A program made the translations under genes and the position numbers. Source: Saccharothrix sp. ALI-22-I (lineage in GTDB: Bacteria > Actinomycetota > Actinomycetes > Mycobacteriales > Pseudonocardiaceae). Taken from it: a DNA stretch of 64,000 nucleotides. The stretch is taken from the NCBI RefSeq assembly GCF_001984175.1, contig NZ_MTQP01000037.1, positions 1 to 64,000 on the forward strand. Reading direction: 5' to 3'. Of the stretch, positions 43,731-53,600 are shown piece after piece. Within the stretch, counting starts at the first letter, position 1; each line of letters starts with the position of its first letter. The notes beneath the pieces are model-generated. The model saw only the letters and a program-made list of their open reading frames with translations. It searched no databases and was not told the origin of the DNA.

Positions 43731-46700
43731 TCACTGTTCCGGATGACGCTCCCCTTGACCCGGCGGAGGATCAAGAATCGTCCGATAATCCCCGCCCGCG
43801 TCGATCGCCTTCTGCATCCGGTCGTAGACGTCAAGGATCAACCGCTTAGTGCGGTACTCGCCGAACGCCGCCTCATCCTTGCGCTTGACGATCGGGAACG
43901 TATCCATGATGTAGTCAACATCACCGCGACTTACACCGTAAACATGAAAGAAGGCGGCATCCAATTCTGCCTTCAAGAGCGCGCGTCGAGTGTCATCCCA
44001 AACAAAGGGCTCACCTTCATGCCCCATGTCAAGCGCAAAGGCCTTCAGATCGGAGGCAGTGAAGACGAGTTCAAACACTCGATCCTTAACCCATTCACCC
44101 AATACCTGCTTCGCCCACGCCGGCGCCCAGTGAAAGACATCAGGCGACGGAATCGGAAGCTGCTTGACGTAGTGCACATTTACCGTAGCACTCGCAATCT
44201 TCCTCCTGGCCACGTAATCGAGCACGAAGGAACTCCACACCGCAACCAGATGGATTGCGAATCTTGGGTCAGAGAGAGTTGCAACAGGCAGCTTATCACT
44301 GGTGACTACTTCAGGAATAATCGCCGAGATCAGCGTACGCTCATTGGTACTATTAGAAACGTTCCGCCACACCAGGCGCCAAGGTTTCTGCCATCGACCT
44401 GCCAGCTTCGGAGCCACATACTGTTTCGCCACGAGATAGCGACCACGAGCAACCGACATCGGGTCAGATCTGTCGACCGCTACCAGCTCATTACCCATAT
44501 ATGACGCCCAGCGGTGATCATACATGTGCATTTGCTTAGCTTCATAGAAATCGAGCACACCCGATCGTGAAGTCACGTCTACCGGAGAAATGAAAGCCTT
44601 AGAGTCATGCGCCGAGTGGAACATCTCCAAGAATTGAAATCCCCACCGATTTCCGTCAACCCTCCTCTCATTCACCAACACCGGAAGACGGCGATGAATC
44701 TCAAGCAAAATCTCTACATCACGGCGATTGCGCACCATCGGACAGGTGCCGGTGTTCGGGTTGATCAATAGAATTTCAGATGGCGGCATAGAGAAGGCAT
44801 TCGAGTCGAGATCGCGCATGTAGCGGATGAAGAACGCGAACCGTGCTTCGTCAACTCGTACACGCCGACCGCCTGCGGTCAGGAGGCTGAAGTGGACGCG
44901 GTGGTCCACCGCACGACTCAGCAGGAAAGCTTCGTTTTCGAAGTCGTAGAACGACACCAGCGACGACGTGTCGACCATGGCACGGAAGAAATACTGGGTG
45001 GTCGCATCGGTGGCGATACCGGTCGGCAGCACCATGCCGAAACGGCCGTACTCACCGACGACGATTCGGGCGCTCTCCGCGAACACGGCGTAGGTGTTGA
45101 CGTCACCGCGCCCGGTCAGCGGGAACCGGCCGGAGTCGCGTAGCAGGTGACTGACGCCTTCCGCTTCGCGCTTGGCGGCTTCGAAGTCCGCCGACATGGC
45201 GCGCTCCGACTCGCTCTCGCTCGTCTTCAGTGCGGCGATGAGCTTGCGGCGTGCAGCCGCGTTCGGAGCCTTGGCGATCTTCTCACTACGGGCGGCGAAG
45301 AACTCCTGTTCCTGAAGTTTCACGCGCTCCCATGGCGGGTTTCCCAGCACGCAGGAGAAGCCACCGGACCAGCCGGTCTTCTCGTCGGCGTCACGGGCGT
45401 CGTCGCCGACGTGGAACACCTCGGGGAACTCCAGGTGCCAGTGGAAGAAGCGGTAGTCCTCGGTCAGCTTCCGCACCAGCTCGCGCGTGCCCGGATCGAC
45501 GCGGTCCGGTTCGGCCTCCAGGTTCATGATGGTCTGGTAGGTCAGCGGCCAAGGGCCGGCGATGGCGGCCCGGTCGGCTTTCGCCGCCGCCAGCTCAGCG
45601 CCGGGGGCGATGTTCTTCGGCGCGACGAACGCCGCGCACCAGGCGTCCGCGACTTCCTTGCGGTGCTGGAAGTCGGGCGACTGCGAGTAGCCTCGATACC
45701 GCATGGCCTGCACGTGGACGTCGGCCAGCGCGCGCGGCACCTGTGCGGTGATCTCGGTGACTTGCTTCGCCAACTTCCGGTTGCTGGTGTCGATCGCAGA
45801 GCTGCCGAACAGGTCCATTGTGTTGCCGCGATACTCGCTCGCGTTGAGCTTCTTCAACCCTGCGACAGCCGCCTTGTCGTCACCCTCCAGCGCCTTGAAG
45901 GCGCTGTCCGGCAGGCCGTCGGCGAGCAGCTTCGGCGTGACGCCGAGCAGGGAGTTGCCGACCTTGATGTGGGCGTCGAGGAAGCTCAGCGGCTTGCCGG
46001 GCTCCAGCGATTCCATCCACAGACTGACCTTCGCCAGCTCCACGGCCCAGTCGTTGAGGTCCACGCCGTAGATGCACTTGGCGATGACGTCATGCACCGC
46101 GTGCCGCACGTCGTCGGCGGACGGCTCGATCTCCTCCGTCCGCACGGCCGCGAGGCGCTTGGCGATGCGGCGGGCGGCGGCGACGAGGAAGTGCCCCGAC
46201 CCACAAGCCGGGTCGCACACCGTCACCGCCAGCAGCGCGGCTTCCTGCTCCTCCCGAGTCGCCTTGCCCTTCACAGCGTCGTCGAGAACGGGCTCCAACG
46301 CGGAGTCCAGCAGGCATTCGACGAGCGAGGACGGCGTGTAGTACGAGCCGGTCGTCTTGCGCTCGTTGCCTCCCAACACCTCCAGCCGGAACGTGCGCTC
46401 GTCCGGGTCGTGGCGCGGCAGGTACGCCAGCAGAGTCTCGTAGACGCTGCCCAGTTCCTCGGCGTCGAGGTTGCGGTAGTCCACGGTCCGCCGGGGCCCG
46501 GTGCCACCCTTGAGCACGCAGAGGCTGCGCACCGCCGCCAGCAGGTCCTGGTTGGCCAAGGTCGCGTCCCGCAGGGGCCGGTCCAGCGGCCCGCGTTGGA
46601 AGATGCCGCCCAGGCCGGGCAACGCTAGACCGGGGAGGCCGTTCGCGGACGCCTCGCCGACGAACTCGCCCTTCTCATCGACCTCGGGTCCGCCGAGTGC

Positions 46701-47783
46701 GTGCAGGACCAGTTGCAGCGCCTTCCACCGGTCGCCGTGCCGCGTCCCCAGTCGCCGCACGGCCGCCGTCCGGAGCCGCGCCGACGAGAAGTAGTCGTTG
46801 TAGCGGTCCTTGGCGTCCTCGGAGGCGTCCGGGTCGAGGAGGGCTCCGCGATCCTCGGCGACGAACAGGAACAACAGCCGGTAGACCACGCGCAGCAACG
46901 AGCGTTGGTAGTCCTCGGCGCGCAGTGCGCCCGAACGCAACTGCTCACGCAGATCAGTGTTGTCCGGGTGGCGGATGAAGCCGGTGCCCAGGATGTTGAT
47001 GGCCTCGACCACCCCGTCCTTGAGCTGGTCCAGCGCCCGCTGGCCACGCTCGATGGACTGGGTGCGCCACCGCTCCAGCCAGCAGTCGGCCGGGCCGCCG
47101 TCCTCGGACAGCACCTCGAACCGCGACTGGTGCAGCAGCGCGAACAGCAGGACGAACTCGTTGTAGAGATCGCCGCCGAACATCGCTTCGAGGTCGAACT
47201 CGACATACGACGCCCGCACCAGTGACGTGGAGTCGCGGAGCAGACGCACGACCCGACCATTGCTGACGACCGCCCACAGGTACTCGTTGGAGCGGTTGAC
47301 CAACTCCTGCGCCATGGACGCCGGCGCGGCGGTGGCCGCGCCCTTGGTGCCGGGACTGCGCTTGTCGACGGGCGTGTTCCAGCCGACCAGGTGGATCGGC
47401 ACGGTGTGCCAACGGTGGCTGATGGGGAACGACTTGCCGTCGCCGACCAGGCCGCCGCTGGGCGCGGCGTCCAGCTTCCCGTAGCCGAGTTGGGCGAACA
47501 GCAGCTCGGTCCACAGCTTGCGCGTCACGGCCGCGGACACGTCGTCGGGGCGGCGGCCCAGCTCGTCCTGGAACCGGGCCCACTGGCCGGTCAGGTAGCT
47601 CCACGAGCGGTTGGCGGCGTCACGGATGCGTTCGCCGCCCAGGTGGTAGGCGTCGGTGGTGAAGCCGTCGAGGTCCTTCACGGCCTCGGCGCGTCCACCC
47701 AGGCCCAGCGACACCCGGTTGAGCAGGTCGGCGGGCAGCAGGCCGCCGATGGAACGGATGGAGGTGAAGGTCTCGGTGCTCAC
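43731..47783 (-). CDS. DrmMI-like N6-adenine DNA methyltransferase (Eco57I type)
   Basis: A 1,350-residue methyltransferase. GTG 47783 overlaps the helicase stop (GTGA). A helical N-terminal region (to about 470) is followed by TTGSYYTPSSLVECLL, then motif I DPACGSGHF (about 523) and the catalytic NPPW (about 813, LGNPPWERVKLQEQEFF), diagnostic of N6-adenine enzymes. The rest (about 950-1350) is the likely target-recognition part; its DNA (43,740-44,900) is clearly less GC-rich, suggesting replacement by recombination. Size and neighbours fit DrmMI of class 1 DISARM, which methylates host DNA to mark self. PglX/BrxX-type methylases of BREX are the alternative, but no BREX genes are present. 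Confidence 0.88.
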   Translation of the reverse strand: MSTETFTSIRSIGGLLPADLLNRVSLGLGGRAEAVKDLDGFTTDAYHLGGERIRDAANRSWSYLTGQWARFQDELGRRPDDVSAAVTRKLWTELLFAQLGYGKLDAAPSGGLVGDGKSFPISHRWHTVPIHLVGWNTPVDKRSPGTKGAATAAPASMAQELVNRSNEYLWAVVSNGRVVRLLRDSTSLVRASYVEFDLEAMFGGDLYNEFVLLFALLHQSRFEVLSEDGGPADCWLERWRTQSIERGQRALDQLKDGVVEAINILGTGFIRHPDNTDLREQLRSGALRAEDYQRSLLRVVYRLLFLFVAEDRGALLDPDASEDAKDRYNDYFSSARLRTAAVRRLGTRHGDRWKALQLVLHALGGPEVDEKGEFVGEASANGLPGLALPGLGGIFQRGPLDRPLRDATLANQDLLAAVRSLCVLKGGTGPRRTVDYRNLDAEELGSVYETLLAYLPRHDPDERTFRLEVLGGNERKTTGSYYTPSSLVECLLDSALEPVLDDAVKGKATREEQEAALLAVTVCDPACGSGHFLVAAARRIAKRLAAVRTEEIEPSADDVRHAVHDVIAKCIYGVDLNDWAVELAKVSLWMESLEPGKPLSFLDAHIKVGNSLLGVTPKLLADGLPDSAFKALEGDDKAAVAGLKKLNASEYRGNTMDLFGSSAIDTSNRKLAKQVTEITAQVPRALADVHVQAMRYRGYSQSPDFQHRKEVADAWCAAFVAPKNIAPGAELAAAKADRAAIAGPWPLTYQTIMNLEAEPDRVDPGTRELVRKLTEDYRFFHWHLEFPEVFHVGDDARDADEKTGWSGGFSCVLGNPPWERVKLQEQEFFAARSEKIAKAPNAAARRKLIAALKTSESESERAMSADFEAAKREAEGVSHLLRDSGRFPLTGRGDVNTYAVFAESARIVVGEYGRFGMVLPTGIATDATTQYFFRAMVDTSSLVSFYDFENEAFLLSRAVDHRVHFSLLTAGGRRVRVDEARFAFFIRYMRDLDSNAFSMPPSEILLINPNTGTCPMVRNRRDVEILLEIHRRLPVLVNERRVDGNRWGFQFLEMFHSAHDSKAFISPVDVTSRSGVLDFYEAKQMHMYDHRWASYMGNELVAVDRSDPMSVARGRYLVAKQYVAPKLAGRWQKPWRLVWRNVSNSTNERTLISAIIPEVVTSDKLPVATLSDPRFAIHLVAVWSSFVLDYVARRKIASATVNVHYVKQLPIPSPDVFHWAPAWAKQVLGEWVKDRVFELVFTASDLKAFALDMGHEGEPFVWDDTRRALLKAELDAAFFHVYGVSRGDVDYIMDTFPIVKRKDEAAFGEYRTKRLILDVYDRMQKAIDAGGDYRTILDPPPGQGERHPEQ

Positions 47784-50641
47784 GCGGAAGCGCCCCCATC
47801 GGCAATCGGCAGGTACACGTACACGCCCAGCACATCGGCGGGCTTCTGAACGGTGACCTTGAGGTTGCGCACACGGGCGCCCGCGGCCCGGCGGACGGCG
47901 TGGTGGCTGGCGCGCAGCTCCTCGGCCAGTTCCTCGCCCCTCCGGTCGAGTTCGGGGATCACGTCGTCGAGGCGTTTGACCGCACGCTCGGCGAACGTGC
48001 GGGCCTGGTCCACAGGAATGTTCGCGTCGGGGGTCGCGGCGAGCAGTTCGTCCACTTCGGACTTCGACAGCCACTCCGACGAACTCGGGCTTCCCCGGTA
48101 GGCCAACAGCTGTGCGTCCTCGGCGACCAAGGGCCGGTCGCCCGAGCGCGACGGCAACACCAGGTGGAACCGGTACCGCACCAGCAACAGCGTCGTGCGA
48201 ACGGCTACAACCTTCGTGCGAGCCACGCCGCAGCGGCGTGCGGGACGCAACCGCGCCTCGCCGTTGGTCGTGTCCAACGCCATGTCGAGCACGAACCGGG
48301 CCACCGCCTGCACGGTCGGATCGGTGCGGGTGAGCACGGCGTGCTTGGGCGAGGGCAACGGCAGGTCGGGGTGGAACGGCAAGGGCTCGGCTCGCCTAAT
48401 GGGCAGCGCTTCCCGCAGAGCGGGCGGCAGCCCGGCCGTCGTGGCCGTGAAGGCGGCGGGCGCCACCTCCACCTCGCTCGTGATGACCGTGGAGCCGAGC
48501 GCGCGCAGCGCTTCCCGAGTGAACTCGATGATCTCCGCGCGGGTGCCCAGGGCGTCACGCACGGCGCGGACCTGCTCGCCGACCACCTGCGGGTCGATCG
48601 TGTTCTGCGCGAACCGGCTGCGGGACCGCTTCTCGCGCTCGGCGGCGCTCTCCCAGTCGCGGTGCAGGGTCTCGCGTTCCGGCAGCAACCCCAAGTCGAG
48701 CATCGGCTGGTCGGCCTGGCTGTCGCCGCGCAGCTCCAAACCCTCCATCAACGCGTGCAGGAGGTTGTCGGTCTCCGCGGGCACCGGAACGGACACACCG
48801 GTGGCCTTGCGGATCTTCTCGTGCTTGCGCAGCAGCACGTCCAGCACGATGCCGTCGATGCCGTTGTCCGCGCCGTAGACGGTCATGGCGCGCACGATGC
48901 TGCCCGGCTTCTGCCCGAACCGGTCCACCCGGCCTTCCCGCTGTTCATGCCGGGTCGGGTTCCACGCGAGATCGTAGTGCACGACCGCGTTGAAGTACTC
49001 CTGGAGGTTGACGCCCTCCGACAGGCAGTCCGTGGCGATGAGGACGTGCTGTCCCGGCTTGTCGGTCAGCTCCCTGATCCGGCCGATGCGCTCGGTGGGC
49101 GGCAGGGTGCCGGTGACCGACTCAACGGACTTTCCGCGGCCGAGCTTGCCGGTGAGCTGTTCGGCCAGGTACTCGGCGGTGTCGATGAACCGGCAGAACA
49201 CGATCGGCGAGTAGCCGTCGGCCAGCAGGCCCTTGAGGGTCTTCGTGAGCAAGGCCAGCTTGGTGTCGTCCTTGCCTTCCAACTTCGTCGCGCGGGCGGC
49301 GAAGTCACGCAGCCGCCTGCGGGTCGCGGTGTCGTCGTCCTCGACCTCGGCGTCCGCGCCCGGCGTCACGTCCGCGGCCTCGATCGCCTCGTCGTCGGCC
49401 TGGTCGAGCACCGTGGCGCGGCCCAGTTCGTCGGCTTCCTCGGCACTGTCGGCGGCACCGGCAGCGGCACGGGTGCGCAGGGTCTTGGCCGCCGCGCGCG
49501 GCGAGGACGCCAGGGCGCGCAGCAGCGCCAGCGCCGACCACCACCGCACCCGCTGGCGCACCACTCCACCGGCCTCATCCCGCACCTGCTCGCGCACGAA
49601 CTCCAGCACGCTGGTGAACAGCGACCGGTAGGCCGGGCTCAACCGGTAGGCGACTTCCTTGCTCTCCCGGTCCTTCGGGAACGGGGTCTCCTCGTCCAGG
49701 TAGTCGCGGATGTCGGCACGGCGGCGCTGCACAAAGTGCTCGGCCAGCCGACGCCGTCCCCGCTCGTCGTCGAAATGCACGTTTGCCAACTCGGGATCGA
49801 GCAGGCCGAGGAGGTTGCGGAACGCCTCCTCCTTGCCGCTGTGCGGGGTGGCGGTCACCAGCACCAGGTGACGCTCCCGGTCGTCGGCGAGCTTGCGCAG
49901 CAACTCGTACCGGAGCATGCGGGCGGTGCCCGTGCGGTCGTCCGTCCCGATGCAGGTGTGCGCCTCGTCGACGATCACCAGGTCCGGGCAGGACCGGATG
50001 AACTCGTCACGGCGGCGAGTGGACTTGATGAAGTCGGTGGACACCACCGTGTACGGGTAACGCTCGAACACCGTCTCGTTGCCGATGAGCGTGCGCTCCA
50101 GACGCGTCGCGGTGCTGGGCAGCACGAGTTCGGCCCGCAGCCCGAACTTGTCGCTCAGTTCCTCACGCCACTGCTCGGCCAGCGCCGGGCTGCACAGCAC
50201 GGTCAGCCCTCGGGCCTCGCCTTGCGCCAACAGCTCGGTCGCGATCAGCCCGGCCTCGACGGTCTTGCCGATACCGACGTCGTCGGCGATCAGCAGCCGC
50301 ACGACCTCCTGCCGCATCGCCATCAGCAGCGGCACGTACTGGTAGGGACGGGGATCGACCGAGAGACCGGCCAGCGAGCGGAAGGGGCCCGCACTGGCGT
50401 TGAAGCCGATGCGCAGTGCCGACCGCAGCAGCGACGCGCGGCTGAAGTCGCCCAGGTCCTCGGGGTCCGGTTTGGGAAAGCTCGCCGAGCGCACGTCCTC
50501 CAGCTCGGGCAGCACGGCGGCGATGTCGTCCTCCGTCCCGCCGAGAGGGCGCAGCACCAGGAAGTCCGCCGAGCTGTCGGGCAGGACCACCCACTCCCGG
50601 CCACGGGCCTGCACCAGTGAGCCGACGGCGAAACTTGTCAC
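47780..50641 (-). CDS. DrmD-like SNF2-family helicase
   Basis: A 953-residue DNA helicase/translocase. GTG 50641 follows AGGGAGAACGT; a longer in-frame start would overlap the previous gene. Motor motifs: IADDVGIGKTVEAGLIA (Walker A region, about 121), IVDEAHTC (about 222), VTATPH, then lobe two with FCRFIDTAEYL, IATDCLSEGVNLQ and HEQREGRVDRFGQKPG (about 560). An acidic insertion (about 405-440) separates the lobes. The C-terminal ~300 residues have no clear domain. The length and position beside an Eco57I-type methylase match DrmD of class 1 DISARM. It overlaps the methylase by 4 bp. Confidence 0.9.
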   Translation of the reverse strand: MTSFAVGSLVQARGREWVVLPDSSADFLVLRPLGGTEDDIAAVLPELEDVRSASFPKPDPEDLGDFSRASLLRSALRIGFNASAGPFRSLAGLSVDPRPYQYVPLLMAMRQEVVRLLIADDVGIGKTVEAGLIATELLAQGEARGLTVLCSPALAEQWREELSDKFGLRAELVLPSTATRLERTLIGNETVFERYPYTVVSTDFIKSTRRRDEFIRSCPDLVIVDEAHTCIGTDDRTGTARMLRYELLRKLADDRERHLVLVTATPHSGKEEAFRNLLGLLDPELANVHFDDERGRRRLAEHFVQRRRADIRDYLDEETPFPKDRESKEVAYRLSPAYRSLFTSVLEFVREQVRDEAGGVVRQRVRWWSALALLRALASSPRAAAKTLRTRAAAGAADSAEEADELGRATVLDQADDEAIEAADVTPGADAEVEDDDTATRRRLRDFAARATKLEGKDDTKLALLTKTLKGLLADGYSPIVFCRFIDTAEYLAEQLTGKLGRGKSVESVTGTLPPTERIGRIRELTDKPGQHVLIATDCLSEGVNLQEYFNAVVHYDLAWNPTRHEQREGRVDRFGQKPGSIVRAMTVYGADNGIDGIVLDVLLRKHEKIRKATGVSVPVPAETDNLLHALMEGLELRGDSQADQPMLDLGLLPERETLHRDWESAAEREKRSRSRFAQNTIDPQVVGEQVRAVRDALGTRAEIIEFTREALRALGSTVITSEVEVAPAAFTATTAGLPPALREALPIRRAEPLPFHPDLPLPSPKHAVLTRTDPTVQAVARFVLDMALDTTNGEARLRPARRCGVARTKVVAVRTTLLLVRYRFHLVLPSRSGDRPLVAEDAQLLAYRGSPSSSEWLSKSEVDELLAATPDANIPVDQARTFAERAVKRLDDVIPELDRRGEELAEELRASHHAVRRAAGARVRNLKVTVQKPADVLGVYVYLPIADGGASA

Positions 50642-50654
50642 ACGTTCTCCCTGT

Positions 50655-53600
50655 TCATCGTGCACCGCTGCCGGCACCGAACACCGAGGCGTGGCGGGCT
50701 ACGACGCTCGACCAGTCGTCGTCGTAGCGAACCCGCACCACCGCCCAGCCATAGTCCATCAGACGCTCCTCGGCGTCCTCGTCACGCTCGGCCACCGACG
50801 AGTCGTCATGTTTGGGGCCGTCGACGAACACCGCGACGGCCCCACCCTTGAGGTGGTAGACGAAGTCCGGCCGTGCCCGTGCCGCCTCCACGACGACCTG
50901 GGCTTCGTCCGGCAACCGGTACTGGTGCTCCCGCAGCCACGCTACGAAGTCCCGCTCCAAACCGGAATCGGAGGCATAGGTCAACAGCTCGGCCTGCTTG
51001 TCGCGGCTCACGCCGGACCCGGCGGGCACAGTGGAGCCCGACGCGAACTCCACCAACAGCTCGCGCACCTTGTGCCGGTTGATCAGCCGGTGGTCGCTCT
51101 GGTTGCCGTAGGACAGCAGACAGTCGTAACAGGCCAACTCACAGCGCTCGTCGGGCGTCGACTGCTGCGTGTCCTGACCCGTCTTCGGGTTGAAATGCAT
51201 GATCTCCAGCGCCGCCTGCGCCACCCGGGCGAGATCGCCGCGCTCCGTCTGGAGCCTGCGCAGCACGCCCGCGCCGCCCTCAGCGGACTCGATGAACAGG
51301 GTGCGACCGTGATCCTGGTCGTCGGGCAGGGCTTCGCTGACCAGCTCGACGTCCTCCAGTTGGAAGGTCGCCTCGATACCGCGTTCGAGGGCATAACGCA
51401 GGGTGGTCGCAGTCTCATGGTCAAGGCCGCGGGCCGCCCGGAACACCAGGATGTTGCGGCGGTCCTCGACGAACGGGATCACCTTCATCTTCCGCTCGAC
51501 CTCACCGGCCTCGACCAGCTCGTCGTCGCCGGGCACCGCATCCGGTGCGTCCTTCGCGGCGAGCCACCGGCCGGTGACGGTGTCGAGCCAGAAGCCGATG
51601 TCCTCGCGGTTCTTGCGCCGACGGTGCCCCAGGTTCGTCACCCGGATGGTGGCGGTGTCGCCGTACGCGAGATGCGCCAGTGGCTTCCCCTCGGCGTCGA
51701 CGAACTCGGCGTCCAGGTGGCCGGGCCGATCGCCGTGGTCGGTGAACCGGTACGAAGTCTCCTTCTCGAATCCCGCCCGCCTGCGCTCCTCCTCGTCGGA
51801 GGAGATGCGTTCACGGCGGCGGGTGAAGACCGTCTGGAGTTGGAGCAGGTTCGAGCGGATCGGCGCCAACAGGCTGTCGCAGCTGTCGCACCGGTCGGTG
51901 CCCGGCTGCGCCTTGTGGTGGTATCCGCACGACGGACAACGCCGTGCCTCGTCGGTGTCCAGCGACGTCTCACCCGACGACGTGACCGGCAGTTGGACCT
52001 GGGTGACCTGGTAGCGGGCGCCCTCGTGGTAGATCAGCGCGCCGGGACCGAACTCGTTGATCGCCAGGAAGCGGGGCCGCTGGATGTAGTTGCCCTCCGA
52101 TCGCCACTTGCGGTGGCCGGGGATGTAGGCCGCCAGCGGCAGGCGCGGGAAGGAGTAGCCGGGCAGGAAGCCTTCGGACGCGAAGTAGCGGTAGGCGTAG
52201 AAGTCGGACTGGAAGGTGTCCGAGTCCTCGTTGCACAACAGCTTGATCTGGTTCTCCGCGACCCTGCGTCGCGTGGCCGCACGGTCGCGCGCCTGCGGTG
52301 TCGCCGAATGGTCACCGACCAGCCGGTGCTGCTTGTCCCGCTCGGCCTGGGCATTGCGGTACATGGAGCGCCATCGGGCGAGCGCCCGGTCGAACTGGTG
52401 CGGGGCGGCGGCAACCACGTCCTCGATCCACCCCTCGTACCACCAGGAGACGCCGGCGAGCCTCGGCATGTCGCCGACCACGGCGCGTGCCCGCTGAACG
52501 GCCCGACGCTGCGCCCCTTGGTCGGAGATGACAGCCTGGACTTCGGGCAGCACGGGAAGCTCCCGGTCCTCCACCGTCAGCAGCTTGTTGATCGCGCCGC
52601 CCAGCGACTGGCCCGTCTCCGCGAGCCAGATGGCCTGCACGTGGGAGCGCACCAGGTCCTCGTTGGCCAGGTCCAGGCGTGGCGGCTCGACGGCTCCGGC
52701 GACCATGCGTTCCTGGCGGGCGAAGTAGTACTGGTCGTGGCTGTTGCCCGTGGCGCAGTAGGTCACCACGAGGGCCGGCTGGCCGGAACGTCCAGCACGA
52801 CCGCTGCGCTGGGCGTAGTTCGCCGGAGTCGGCGGCACGTTGCGCATGCCGACCGCGTTGAGGCTCGCGATGTCCACGCCGAGCTCCATCGTCGGCGAGC
52901 AGTACATCAGCGGCAGATCGCCCTTGCGGAACGCCGCTTCCCGTTCCTGACGCTGCTCCGGGTCGACCTGCGCGGTGTGTTCCTTGGCTTCGAGCCCTGC
53001 CAGCGCACCGGCCAGTTCGCGATAGAGGTGCACGAAGAACGCGTTCGTTCGCGGCGCGGTGTCCGCGTCGTACGAACGCCGCACGGGGTCGAGCGCCCCA
53101 GCGGTGCCGTCACCGGGACGGAGAATGATCGCTGACGTCATCAGCTGGTAGCCGGGAGCCCCCGCCTTGTCCGCCGGGATCGCGACGGTCACTATCCCTT
53201 GCCGCTCGAACACGGCGAGCAGGTCACGGATGACCTTCTCCGCGTCTTCCCGGCCGAGCTTGTGCCCCCCGTTGACCGCCTTCAGCTCGGGATGGTTGAT
53301 CAGATAGCGACCGAACGCGGAGCGCCCCGTGAGGTTCAGCTCGCGGCGCGGCCCACCGGGACGCCCGGACCGGACGAACGCGTAGCCGACCTTCGGCTCG
53401 CTCTCCCGCTCTCCCAGCGCCCAGGGTCCTTCCAGGAGCTGCCCGCTGCGATTGCGCAGCCGTTCGAATCCGTCCTGGCTGAACGACTCGACCGCCAGGG
53501 CGAGCACCCGGCGGAACTCGTTCAGCAGCGCCCGGCCGATCTCCTCTCGCAAACCGTCGGGCGCGTCCCTCAGCACCGGGTATTTGTCCTGCCAGAACGG

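Noticed and set aside
47900..50620. Very long open frame on the plus strand opposite the SNF2 helicase
   Set aside because: It mirrors the GC-rich codon pattern of the real gene; its translation is Arg/Gly/Gln/His-rich without any motif.
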